From Flaveria trinervia (Eukaryota > Streptophyta > Magnoliopsida > Asterales > Asteraceae): a DNA stretch of 64,000 nucleotides. The stretch covers positions 98,658,311-98,722,310 of the forward strand of contig CM046452.1 of assembly GCA_025506515.1 (NCBI GenBank). Reading direction: 5' to 3'. The notes beneath the pieces are model-generated. The model was given only the letters and a program-made list of their open reading frames with translations, was not told the DNA's origin and did not search any database. Shown here one piece after another: positions 49,163 through 61,500 of the stretch. Each line of letters begins with the position of its first letter. Within the stretch, counting starts at the first letter, position 1. The translations under genes were made by a program, and so were the position numbers.

Positions 49163-52100
49163 ATGTGTGTGTCGCTTTATCAGAACCGCCGAGGTAAACG
49201 TGCACGCCTAGGTGGCACTGATTCTGGTGTAAATTCTTCTTCTACGTCATCTTTTGAGGCATCATCCCAGACGGAACGCCAGTCATTGCATCGTGCATCA
49301 ATGCTAAGATCGTCAGCGACAGGTGGTATATCTTCGACCAATGCTCATGTTGAAGTTAGGACGGGTGTTTCTTCTGGCGAAACCAGTCATACAACAGTTT
49401 CTCCTTACTACATGGATTTGGGAAGATGTAATAAGGTGTGTGAGTTCTGCGGGTCTCTCTTTTGGTACGCTGAGCGACTCACATCTTTTCCAGTTGGTCG
49501 TAGACCACGATATCATAAGTGTTGTAAGGCTGGGAAAGTAGTGTTGAATTTCCCTACGCAACCTCCCGACTTATTGAAGTCTTTGTTTGCTGACCGTGAA
49601 TTTATGGGGAATATTCGTGCATACAACGCCATGTTTTCAATGACTTCCTTTGGGGCTACCATAGACAATTCGGTTAATCAGGGTGGAGGTCCGTACGTAT
49701 TCAAGGTTGTTGGTCAGGTATGTCACTGGCTTGGGTCGATTTGCCCGTTGCCTGGGGATCGGGCGAGGTTTTTGCAGATGTATATTTTTGACTCCGAAAA
49801 TGAGGTTGAAAACAGGCTTCGTCTTTTCCATGGAAATAATTTACCGAATTTATCAATAGACATCATTTCGGCATTAACTGCCATGCTTGATGAATCAAAT
49901 GCCTACGTGCGTCTTTTTCGGTCTGCGAGAGAGTTATATACTCAACAGCACGTTCCTGAGTTTTCAATTAAACTTTACAGTAGGGTGAGGGACAGAAGGT
50001 ACAACGACCCCTTACCAAATACCGTTGGCGCCATTGTTTGTGATGGTGGTACTGCATCGGAAGATTTTGATGTTATTATCCATGATAAGGCTAATACTCC
50101 ACATAGAGTTAGCAAGCTTCATCCATCTTATATGCCGTTGCAATATCCACTTTTATTCCCTCATGCAGAGCAAGGGTGGTCTCCTGAGTTACGCTTAGGA
50201 CCTGACCATTCAATTGATGATCGCAAGCTTAGTCCATCAATGTTCTACTCGTATCAGATTCATGATCGTGAAAATGTTTACAACCATCTTCTTCACGCAG
50301 GTAGGCTGTTTCAGCAATACATTGTTGACTCTTATATCTGCGTCGAACATTGTCGGTTAGAATATGTTCGGAATAATCAAGAAGAATTCAGGTGTGAGTT
50401 TTTGGAAGGTCTTCACGATGCAATATCTCGCGGTGATACAGAGGGCCATAGCGTGGGTAAACGGTCGTATTACCATCATCTTTCACCGGTGGTCCAAGGT
50501 ATATGTATAAACATTACCAAGATGCCCTCGCCATATGCCGAGTCCATGGGAATCCTCAGTACTTTATAACATTCACATGCAATGTCAAATGGCCTGAGAT
50601 TGAAAGGGAAATAGAAGCAGCACATGTACCAAGTCCACAGGATAGACCTGATATTATTGCTAGGGTATTCCAGATGAAGGTACGGTCTTTCATCAAGCAT
50701 CTGAAAACATCAAAACCCTTTGGTGATGTTGCTGCTGGTAAGTGTAAATCATGTTGCTTGTCCTTTTTAGCAACGCCATCATACAACTTTATTATGGATA
50801 CTCATGTTGTATTATGCTTTCTGCTTGTACAGAGCTATACACAATTGAATTCCAAAAAGAGGGTTGCCACATTGTCACACGTTGTTATGGTGACTGATTC
50901 TTATAAAATTCGCACCCCAGAGGATATTAACAGATATATTAGTGCTGAACTACCTGACAATCAAACAAATCCCGTCTTACATAGGATTGTTACTGAATCG
51001 ATGCTACATGGACCGTGTGGTATAGCAAGAATGAGTTCTCCGTGTATGAAAGATGGTGTATGTTCAAAGCAATATCCTAAGTCATACGAGGCATGCACAC
51101 GATTTGACAATGGAGGGTACGTTCACTACAAAAGGTCCAAGGATTGTTTTCCATGCATCAAACGTGGAATTCCGTTGGATAATGGGTATGTTGTTCCGTA
51201 TAATGCGGACTTGCTAATGCATTTTGATGCGCATATAAATGTTGAGTACTGTGGGTGGAGTATGCTTATAAAATATCTTTTTAAGTATATATCAAAGGGT
51301 GCAGACAGGGTTCATTTTACGTTAACAGAAAAGGATGTTACTTCAGAAAACATACCTGTTAATGTAGTTGAGGTTGTTGATGAGATCAAAATACCTTGAT
51401 GGCCGTTTTATATGCCCACACGAGGCATCTTGGAGAATTCTTTCGTTCCCCATACATCATAGGAACCCACCTGTTCAAGTTCTTGCGGTACATTTGGAAG
51501 GCAAACAAAACATGACATTTAGACAAACACAGCAACTTCAAGAAATCGTCAATAATCAGAATGCTGGCAAAACAACTCTTACTGAATGGTTAGCAAACAA
51601 CACAATTGAGTCCTCCGCAGGATGTCCTCTACGGATTTAGGGCCAACCTTCGTTACATAGACTATCTCTCTAAATATCGATGGGATTTATCGACAAAAAG
51701 TTGACACGTAGAACGTGCAAGAGAACTCCTACTGTGGGTAGGCTAACTTACGTTCATCCTTCATGTGGGGAACTGTTTTATCTGAGGATGTTGTTGAATT
51801 ATAAAAAAGGTTGTTGTTCATTTGCGGATATACGCACAGTTTCAGGTGTTGTAATGCTAACATTTAGGGAGGCGTGTGAAAAATTAGGCCTAATTGGTGA
51901 CGATAAAGAATGGTTGTCTACAATTTCAGAAGCCTCTGAATGGGCAACTGCATCTGAAATTAGGTCTCTTTTTGTACATATACTATTGTATTGTGATGTG
52001 TCAAACCCTTCAGCTTTGTGGGATGCCAGCTGGGAAAAAATGGGGGATGATATTACATACAACCTTAACTCCAGTCCACGAAATTCAAATTCCGGTGTTA

Positions 52101-53755
52101 GCAATGCTGATTTACAACAGTTTGTACTCTATGAGCTTGAGTTGTTACTAAACTCTAACGCAACACCACGCACACTAGCTGATTTTGGATTGCCTCTCCC
52201 CATAGAATCCACTCTTTCTATGCTTAGAAATGTACTGTTACTAGGAAAAAAGTTACAATCGGGAAGCTTTACACCATGAACATCTCTCCTTAAAGGCAAT
52301 CTTCATCCTGAACAAAAAAATGTCTATGATGCGGTGTTGACTTCTATGCAGAATTCATTACAAGTGTTATTGTTTGTGTATGGCCATGGAGGTTCAGGTA
52401 AAACATACCTTTGGAGAACAATCATTACAGCTTTAAGGTCTGAAGGTCAGGTTGTTTTAGCAGTAGCAGCTTCGGGTATCGCTTCGCTATTGTTGCCTTC
52501 AGGTCGTACAGCACATTCAAGATTTAAAATACCGTTGGAATTAACAAATGAATCTATATGTCATATTAAAAAAATACAAACTTGTCTCGCCTTTTGTTAG
52601 AAGCAAGCCTTATAGTTTGGGATGAGGCACCGATGAGCGACCGAAGGTGTTTTGAATCCCTGGATAAAACATTGAAGGATTTAACGGGTAATATTGCGGT
52701 GCCATTCGGCGGTAAATCTGTTCTACTAGGTGGAGACTTTCGTCAAACATTACCAGTAAAACCAAAATGCACAAAGGCTGATATAATATCGTCATGTCTC
52801 ACAAAGTCTTATTTGTGGAAGTACTTTTCAGTTCATAAGCTAACTGTTAATTTGCGAGCAACATTGTCTTCATATACGAGTGGATACCAAGATGTACAAT
52901 CGTTTTGTAGTTGGTTACTAAGAGTTGGAGACGGTAAAGAAGGTGTTCCACATACAATTGGACAAGCGGACGTTAAAGTAATTGAAATACCACCACAAAT
53001 GATTATTAAGGATTCATACGCTGCGTTGTATGATTTGATCAGGTTTGTCTACGATGAGGAATGTCTGCTAAGCCCAACGGCCCCAACATTTGCAGAACGT
53101 GCCATCATATGTCCTAAGAATGAAACTGTGGATGAAATCAATGACCTTATTCATGCCATGTCACCTGGAGAATGCAGCTCATACTTCAGCACTGACTCGA
53201 TGATTCCACACTCTAGAGATGGAGGAGATGTTGATGCTATGTACCCAATTGAATACCTTAATGTACTTAATTTTAATGGGATTCCAAACATTGTTTAAAG
53301 CTGAAAAACAACACTCCCATAATGTTAATTCGTAATCTAGATCAAAAAAATGGTTTATAATGGCACTAGATTATTGATATCACAGTTACTACCTCGTGTT
53401 ATTGAGGCTCATGTAATAACAGGTACATCCTTAGGACACCGAGTATATATTCCAAGAATTAACTTTGTGCATAATACGAAAGACCTTCCTTTTGTTTTTA
53501 CAAGGAAGCAATTTCCGGTTAAAACATGCTATGCAATGACCATTAATAAAAGCCAAGGCCAATCACTTAAAAAATAGGAATCTATTTACCTGAGCCAATA
53601 TTCAGTCATGGACAGTTATATGTTGCTCTGTCAAGAGCAACATCCCCAAATTCTATAAAGATCCTTACAAGAAAAAGCATTGAAAATAGTGATAATAAAA
53701 CATTAAATATCGTGTATACAGAACTATTAAACGAGATTGATATGGATCAGGTCAA
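49163..53755 (+). pseudogene. Helitron Rep/helicase (HUH endonuclease plus PIF1-like helicase), frame-disrupted
   Basis: Helitron transposition protein: nicks and joins DNA by rolling-circle replication and unwinds it. Seen in order: the plant Helitron N-terminal region with Cys pairs (CNKVCEFCG, YHKCC) and MFSMTSFGATID; Rep motif 1 FITFTCNVKWPEI (50557-50595); after an intron (donor about 50739, acceptor about 50833) the two-His Rep motif GLPHCH (50861-50878); the Rep domain end LIKYLFKYISKG; then helicase Walker A GHGGSGKT (52384-52407), Walker B LIVWDEAP, GGDFRQTLPV, and the C-terminal SQGQSL. The frame breaks at about 50854-50858, 50889-50890, 51388-51391, 51618-51700, 52259, 52295, 52567-52573, 53290, 53355 and 53572-53577, mostly lost bases in homopolymers. 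Real decay and assembly error cannot be separated here. The 49163 ATG may not be the true start, since an acceptor lies at about 49180. Confidence 0.85.
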
Positions 53756-53882
53756 TCTCTATTATAGTTCGTTCTCCTTTCTCCATATAATGTTGATAAA
53801 TACCTGTATTTACATGTTTATTTGCCAACTTTAATAGAATTACCTTTATCCTCATGTTCCTTCTCTAAATAGATGAATAGAA

Positions 53883-56800
53883 ATGGAAGACACTGAAATT
53901 TCAAGTTTAACACCGGGTGGACCAGCTCCTGAACTCAACGTTCGTGTAGTTCGTACCTGGAAACCCGCCTTTAGAGACAATGAAACGTGCTATGTATTTG
54001 TGGATCAACAGGTATACTCAACCTAAATACAAAGCTATACAATAAATCACAAGAGAGATAGATCATGCAACTGTTTAAAATATTATTAAATACTGTCCCC
54101 CTATTTTGTAATGAAACGCTTTTATTTCTCTTTAATAACTTTTATCCTAATTAGCTAATCTTAAACATCTTTTTAAAACCTGTATCTAAATCTAACCTGA
54201 AAATATTTTCTGTTAACACATAAAACACTAATTCATACTTTTATTTTCATTAACCAAACTTACAATTATGAATTACAATACTGCAACAGGGCATAGGAAT
54301 CCAGGCTGTTACAAAGGGTAAAGATCAAAGATAGTGACATCAAAACTTCAAGTGCAATCATGTTACCGGGTTAAAGGGTATGCGTGTACCGAACCTGACA
54401 AATTTACTTCAACTGTATGCCACCCTGCTTACATGCGAGTCGGAGCAGCAACGATGTTTACGCCTATTGATGACACTCCGGACCTCCCTCGTCAATACTA
54501 TGAATTTGTCTCCCGTGAAAGACTGGATTACCTCCATGAACAAAGCAAAGATCCAGCTCAAAAAAACAAAAGGGCAATCGTGGGTAAGGACATCCATCAT
54601 AAATGTTTTCAACAACTATCCACTGTATGCATGTTCATTATTGTGATGCACAAACACTATTCACACAGATTACATAGGAATATTGCAAGAGATGCACGAT
54701 AACAGAACAAATGCTGGAGCACCTTTCGTTACAATGACGTTGAAAGACAGCAGGTTTGTCTCTTTCAAACCCCAACTAACCAACATTAATTAGAGTGTCT
54801 CAAATTACCTATATATGTTCCTGCTGGCAAAAGACAACCTGTTATTCAACCTTTAAAACAGGAAATTCACTACTAATAATTAATTAAAACTAATGGTGTT
54901 ATTTCAAATGTTGCTTAGATAATCTTGCAATATTTGTGTGCCTTTATCATTTCAGGATAGATGATATATTTAATTGTAAACTTTAGAGACATTAATAAAA
55001 GAAACAATGAAACAAAAGAAAATAATCAAAAACGAAACGAAACCAAATGATTTTCAATGATCAAATGGTTCAATCGTTGCTTCCTGATCTTATTCTTTGC
55101 TCTTAAATTGGTCTTTAAATATACTCAAAAGTTTCAAAGTTTAATAATAAAAGAATAATTTTGTTTTCTTTTTTTTTTCTACCCTCCTCTTGTTCCTGCC
55201 GTCTTTTTTCTTTTATATCAGGTCTACTCCCTCTTTAATCTAATACTTGGGCTCCCATTATAGACTTTTTTTGAAATAATAACTGGATGCATTTTATTTA
55301 CATAGACCTTAAATTTTGTTTGATGTGGGCTTCACTTAAGTGCACATCCAGATCCATTAAATGACTTCTTTTTATTTCTTTCTTTATTTCACATGACCTT
55401 TTGCAATGAACATTCAAAAATCAAATTTTGAATACAACAATAAAGAAATGAATGGCTAATCATCCATTACTTTTGAATTTTTATGTTTTAACACAATGTC
55501 TTTCATTCCTGCAGCAACATGGACGTCAGTGTCACTCTGTGGGGCGAAATAACAACATCTACAACGAAGTTTCCGAGGGGTTCAGTTGAGACATCAATGG
55601 CACCAACAATACTTGCAATTACCGGAGTTAGAGTAACTGATTTTATAGTATACACTATTGCATTAACCACTATCACCCAGTGTAAAAACACTTAATATAC
55701 CTGTCGATACAGGTAAATTGCAACTCAAATCAACAACGCAACACATGTCTATGTCAACCCATCAACCGTGGAAACACGCACACTCCTGCGCCTGTAAGAT
55801 TTACATAGATATTACGTTTACATATGGACACCCACGTCGTTATACATTTGCTAATTATGCTTGAACCATCACTTAGAAAGCATTTCTAGAGTTCTGTTTA
55901 ATATTATCCTTTTTAAACCAAAAAGAAGGGTAGCATAGCAGGTCAGTTGTATAATGTAAATAAGCATTTATTAATACCTTTTGCATGAAGAACTTTATCG
56001 TATGTAGTGGGCAATTGATGTATGACTGTGCACGACTTTTGTACCCCATTTATCCACCTGTTAATATCCTTACATAAAACAGTTGATATTTTCAATATTG
56101 TTCCTCTTTTTACAACTTTTATTATCAGGACCAATTTCTAAAAAGAATACAATTTTCAAATAACATGTGCATAAACATAACATACACATAACTACACATA
56201 ATCATCAAAAAAATATTAAACGCATTTGTTAAACTTTCTCAGGTTTGAAGAACAGGAGTCAGCAAAAGACACAACTGACACCCAGTCGCAGCAACAGAAA
56301 CAAACATCCGCAGGCATCCAAACCACATTACCATGTCTGAACTTCTGCGAAAAGAAAAGAACGAACTCACTGTAAGAATAAACATTATACAATTACCTTT
56401 TATAGCCACCTACACAAATCAACTCAGCTAATCACATTCAACCTTTTCCCAGAGACAAATCTTTGTACTTAAAGCTGCATTCACACACATCGCCGCAGAC
56501 AAAGAATGGCACTTCACCGCCTGTCCCAATTGCGACAACTCACCCATCAAATCAGAAAACCTTTGGTTTTGTTCACATCATGGCTACTACCCCACCCCAA
56601 CAAAAAAGTAAGTAAACACTAAACCACATTCACTACAAATTTATCAACCACTTAAATTTGAGCTGAAAAAAGAATTTTAGGAGCATGCAATAATAAAAGT
56701 TTCTAGGACCACATAATATAATACGAATCTCTGCATAGCAACCTCACACATACACACAATTTCTGCACAATATAGTACAAAGGTTGCTGATTTAGAATGC

Positions 56801-57294
56801 ATCAAATCAAACATCAAACACCAAATCTGGACATATGTTAAAGTCTTTAAACTAAGTTATATCTAAATACGTTGAAGGTACCGAATAACTGGCATAATAT
56901 CAGACAACACAGGGAGTATCCATGCCACAATGTTCAACGAACCTTCAACAAAATTGATTGGAAAGAAATGTTCGGACTTGCTGTCAAACGAGCATCCAGA
57001 CGCAATGCAGCACACTGTCCTTAACAAAGAGGCATATTTCCATGTTCAAGCCCAAAAGAACATCAGAACAGGATCGGTTCGTTGCACAGTTACACAATTG
57101 AAAACATAAATCCAGATGTACCCTCAACTAGCACCCCAGCACAAATACACCAACACCACATACCACTGCACGTAAGAATCACCCAGAAATCCAGTAAAAA
57201 GAACACTATATCTGGAAGAAGGTACAAACATAAAGAAACACCTGTTAGAAACAGTGCAACTTCTATTAACAGATTTCTCCATATATACAGATAA
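53883..57294 (+). pseudogene. RPA70-like single-strand DNA-binding protein carried by the Helitron, frame-disrupted
   Basis: Plant Helitrons often carry an RPA large-subunit-like gene, thought to coat single-stranded intermediates. Exons recognised: 53883-54011 (ELNVRVVRTWKP, OB fold A start), 54290-54583, 54669-54753 (DYIGILQEM), about 55515-55637 (MDVSVTLWGE, typical OB-fold strand), one following the acceptor near 55714 (THVYVNPSTVETRTLL), one after 56240, then 56454-56610 with a CPNC..CSHHGY zinc-binding motif of the RPA C-terminal domain, and a last exon from about 56879. Frame shifts occur in exon 2, near 55735, near 56330 and near 57102. A further basic tail is open to 57294. It starts about 130 bases after the helicase frame. 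Confidence 0.75.
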
Positions 57295-57611
57295 GGAGCA
57301 GCTGGCATAAAGAAGCACAAAAACGACTAGCAAATATGCAAGACGACTTTTGAACAACCGCAATTAAATGCCTTTTGATGCTGTCTTTTGATAAACATAA
57401 TGGGTGGCACTGCAGGAGAACCATGTGATACTGTCTTTTCATGGACGGAATGGGTTGCAGAAGAAGGAAACCACTTTTGAACAGCCACACTTTTGTAACC
57501 AAAATATATGCATAACACCATGCAGCCCAAACAATATAACAAACCTTTTGAAGCTTTAAAGCTAGATGTTGTACGTCCATCAAGTTGTGGAAAGTTGTTG
57601 CATACAATGAA

Positions 57612-57790
57612 AACCCATGTATCACTTCTATGTATTACCTGAACATGCTGAAAACCCTAGACTACTACTGCTTGTATGCAATGTCTATATTAACTGTGTT
57701 TTAATGATAACCCATGTATCACTTCTATGTATTAAAAACCCATCTAAACTACTGCTGCTTGTATGCAATGTCCATATTAGTTGTGTTTTC
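57612..57790. repeat. Diverged 97-bp tandem duplication before the Helitron 3' end
   Basis: Two copies starting AACCCATGTATCACTTCTATG (57612, 57709) and ending CTTGTATGCAATGTC.ATATTA..TGTGTTTT, with small indels between. Confidence 0.8.
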
Positions 57791-57828
57791 ATCAAAAATA
57801 CAAGCAATTATACAAAATGTCATAACAT

Positions 57829-57860
57829 TTCGCGCAACGCGCGTCCAGGATTGCAACTAG
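57829..57860 (+). other. Helitron 3' terminal hairpin and CTAG end
   Basis: TTTCGCGCAACGCGCGTCC forms a short GC stem about 17 bases before the terminal CTAG, with host T following at 57861. This is the classic transposition terminator of Helitrons. Confidence 0.85.
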
Positions 57861-58595
57861 TTGAGTGTTAAAAAACCATAACTACAAGAAAACCTCAAAA
57901 TTAAGTGTGTTTAGAGAGATTTTATAGACTTTTATTACACAAATTTTAGTTTAATAACTTTTTTATAAATTTTTTCACACAAAAAATATACATAATTATC
58001 TTAAGACCTTTTTAATGAATGTAAGAAAGCACTTAACTTTAAACAAGATTAACACCTATAAGAATCAAGGAACAAAAAGATTTCATAGCATCAAAATACA
58101 ACAATGCTACCTCAAATCATAAATCCCTAAGGGGATTAATCTTAATGGTATTCTTATGTATGTAAATATAAAAAAGTTACGACTTCAAGTCTTACTCTGA
58201 ACAAAAAATTTCGAGTCTAGACAGTGAATTTTCTCAGCACAAAGTTTTTTCATAAGGAACCCCAACAAAAAAACAAACAAATAAACCCGATTAAAATATC
58301 ATCTATTTACGAAACAAGATCGCACATTTACCAAAAATAGTTTCTATTTTCAAGAAACCGAGGCTTAAATACTTGAAAAAACTTACCTCTATAAAATATG
58401 GAAACCCCAGGGACCAGGTTACCAAAATTCCAAAATTCAGTTGCCGCCTTTAAACCCTGAAAAATTTCCCCCCTCCATTCCCAAACTGTAATTAAAAAAT
58501 TTCATCACCATCCCTCCAAAACCCCCACTTAAAAATCCATCGATTACTACACTTGTATTAGCTCTCACAAACTATCAGATCGAAATCGTACACAA
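57861..58595 (+). other. Upstream region of the zf-4CXXC/DDT gene
   Basis: AT-rich, becoming C/A-rich toward 58440-58590, the likely leader. Because the Helitron ends only 735 bp before the ATG, the promoter of the downstream gene is limited to this stretch or reaches into the transposon. No clear TATA box chosen. Confidence 0.45.
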
Positions 58596-61500
58596 ATGGC
58601 GATTGCTGCAAGCCCTAACTCCAACCTAACGTCTCTTCTCCCAAAGCGAACAAGAAGAAGAAGACGGGCATCAACGGTGGCGAAGAGAAGCTAATCACGG
58701 CTGAAATGAAGTCCGATGATTCGATTTCTCAATCACAGAAGAGGAACAGTAATCCAGGGGTTCGTGTTATCGGTGGTCGGATTTACGACTCTCAGAATGG
58801 GACGACGTGCCACCAAGTATGCGTGATTTGATTATTATTGTCGTTATGTGTTATTGTTTTAGGTTTTTTTATGACTTAAGTCTGATTAGTTACTATGTGT
58901 TTATAGTTTAAGTTTGTTGTTGGGTCTTTGGTAGAGCCTTCATACTTGTAGGAGAGTTTGTGGCGAAGGTGGGGATTGTTTTGACTATTTGGGCCAGACC
59001 TATTGCGTCTAGAATGAAGAAGAATTTGTTACTTGTTAGTACTAGTGTTGAAATTTGGAGTTTATATACGAAGATATCTAAACACGGATAAGAGATCGTT
59101 TTGTAATAGAAGGTGAACGGGCAACACATTGTGCCTCTAGCCCTTTTTGTGTAGCAAACTATGTTTCCCAGTTCATTTAAAGAGAGAAAAAAAGGGAAGC
59201 GGAATGAAAGAAAAAAAGAGTTATGTTCTAGAGTGTTTTTAAAAAAAATATTAAATTGAAGGGAAATTGAAAGAAAATGAATCCTAAAATTAATCCTTCC
59301 AAATGGGAAGGAAATCGAGATAAGAGAGAAGAAAGGAAAGAAGAGAAATGAAAAGAAAGTGCTTCCCTTCATTTCTCTTGTTAAGTAAACTTGAGAACAC
59401 AACTTAAGTTGGAAATTAAGGATAGAGATTGACAAGTTGAAATTTGTTAGTTTCAGTTGTGAAGTTGAAACTGCACAAGATAAATCTCGTAGGAAAATAA
59501 GTTTGGAAAATCAAGTTGTATCTATGTTTAAGGTCTGTAACTACTAACTAGGAATGTCTTTGTTTGCAAATTCCTATGTTGTGTTACAAAATTTCAAATA
59601 ACGGATGGTTCTTCTCTTTGTTCTGTATGCCTGTTATGGTTGTGTAATCATATACCGGCTATAGCTTATATTCTATATCTTAAAGGTTTACATTCAACTT
59701 AACCAAGTGAAACTTATGCTATGTCCTAGGTTTCTAGGTTTATTATGACCATCATCATCTACTTCCCTTTATCCTACGCCTAGGAATGGTTTAACTGGTT
59801 GCAATTTATTTAAGTGGTTTTCTCAATTTGTATCACATGTAGTTGACTCATGGTTATTTTGTTGTTCGGTTGATTTTGCATAACTTCATCAATCTGAAAT
59901 TATACGTGTTGTTATCTTTTTGAGCATTTTTTTTAATCAACTGAGGCTGTCTTTGGTTAGTTGGTTCCAGTGCTTCTTATCGCGGATTGAGTTTATATTA
60001 ATAGTTTTTGTGGGATTATGGAATATCATTTCAGTTAGCATTCAGTCTTATGTTATCTTTATTACTAAGTATGTTTTGTCTTTTCAACTATAAGTTAAAG
60101 AGTTTTTTTTTCTATTTTAACACATTGCATGTTTAATAGTGCCGACAGAAGACCTATGCTGTATTGTTAACTGCAAGAATCAAGCAAAGGCTAAGCCATG
60201 CTCCATTAAGTATTGTCGCACATGTCTCTTGAACAGGTTAGCTTTTCTGTGCTGTGTTAATACTTTATCAAAATACATACTGGTTATTACTTCAAGACTT
60301 TTGAAGTTTATGTTAAAATTACTAGGTAATTGTTAACTAAAGAGTTAGAACTAAATTCTTGGTGTTGTAGTATATGTTATTAATGCGTATGCTTCATCTT
60401 TATCTAGATACGGGGAGAAAGTTGAAGATGTGGTATTGTTGGAAAAATGGGATTGTCCCAAGTGTAAAGGTGTTTGCAATTGTAGCATCTGTATGTAAGT
60501 TTATGAAACTGTAATTCTCTATTTATGACTTGCTAATTAAGACCAAATCTAAGAGGTGTTTTAACCATAGGAAAAAACGTGGTCATCAGCCCACCGGTAT
60601 GGTTACGCCCATGGCAAAGGCAGGTGGATTTTCCTCTGTTTCTGACATGATTGACGCAAAAGGTGCTAACAATGTTAGTAACTACAAGCGAGTGAAAGAA
60701 ACAACTGCTTCGCCAAGAAAGCTACCTGCTCCAGCAGAGGTATGGTTGAAACCGGGTCAGGTTGGATTGGATTGACTAATGATTGCAAACTTTAGTTCAT
60801 GCTAATAATAGTATAACTCTTTAAATAAAGTGATCTAGGAGGTTTTACTTACTAAAACCACACTTGGGGAAGTTTTGATCTATTCCATTTAAGCTACCTT
60901 TTTACATTGCTTGACTTGTTAAGGATAAAAGCATGACCCAAACTGACCTATTTTGACCTATAATATGTAATAACGAGTTAATGACAACTTACATTCTGGA
61001 AATTTGTTTAAATTTTAATGCTGAGCAGGCGATTGTTAAATCACCTAAGAATTCAGGCAAGGAAAATCTGTTTGATGGCAAGACAGATTCAAATGCAAAT
61101 CCTCTGGTTTCAGTTGCATCTCCTGTTGAGAAGAAACCAAAGAAAGTGAAGCGAAAAGGGTCTGAAGTGGAGCTTGATGGCAATGGTGTTAAAGTAGCTG
61201 AGACTAACCATTCCCTAGATGAAAACAACCAAAAGAAATCAAAGTCAAATGGATCAAAGGCTATAGTTGAAGGAAATGTGGTTGAGCATAAACTAAAGAA
61301 AATTAAGCGGAAAGCACTTGAAGTAAATCTTGATGGCAATGTGGTTAGTGATGTTTTGGGAACTGAGATTAATCATGCCTTGAATGAGAAGAAGCAAAAG
61401 AAATCAAAGGCAAAAGGGTCAGAGGAGACAACTGAAGAAAATGAAGTTAAAGAAAGTAATAATATTCATGATCAATGTTCAAACAAGCGTTTGGAGGATA

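Larger units (their letters stand above)
46134..57860 (+). mobile_element. Helitron with Rep/helicase and RPA-like genes
   Basis: Rolling-circle transposon of about 11.7 kb. The right end is firm: a short hairpin (GCGC-AAC-GCGC, 57832-57842) followed by GTCCAGGATTGCAA and CTAG at 57857-57860, then T, the canonical Helitron 3' end. Inside are a Rep plus PIF1-type helicase frame (49163-53755) and an RPA-like frame (53883-57294), both in transposon orientation. The left end is approximate: 46134 is a TC dinucleotide just before the 200-bp duplication that looks like Helitron 5' sequence, but I saw no clean A|TC junction. The first 3 kb (46-49 kb) are non-coding, T-rich and intron-like. Confidence 0.8.

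Noticed and set aside
58908..59435. 175-residue minus-strand frame rich in Phe and Ser
   Set aside because: Antisense of a purine-rich tract in intron 1 of the zf-4CXXC gene. Composition explains the open frame.
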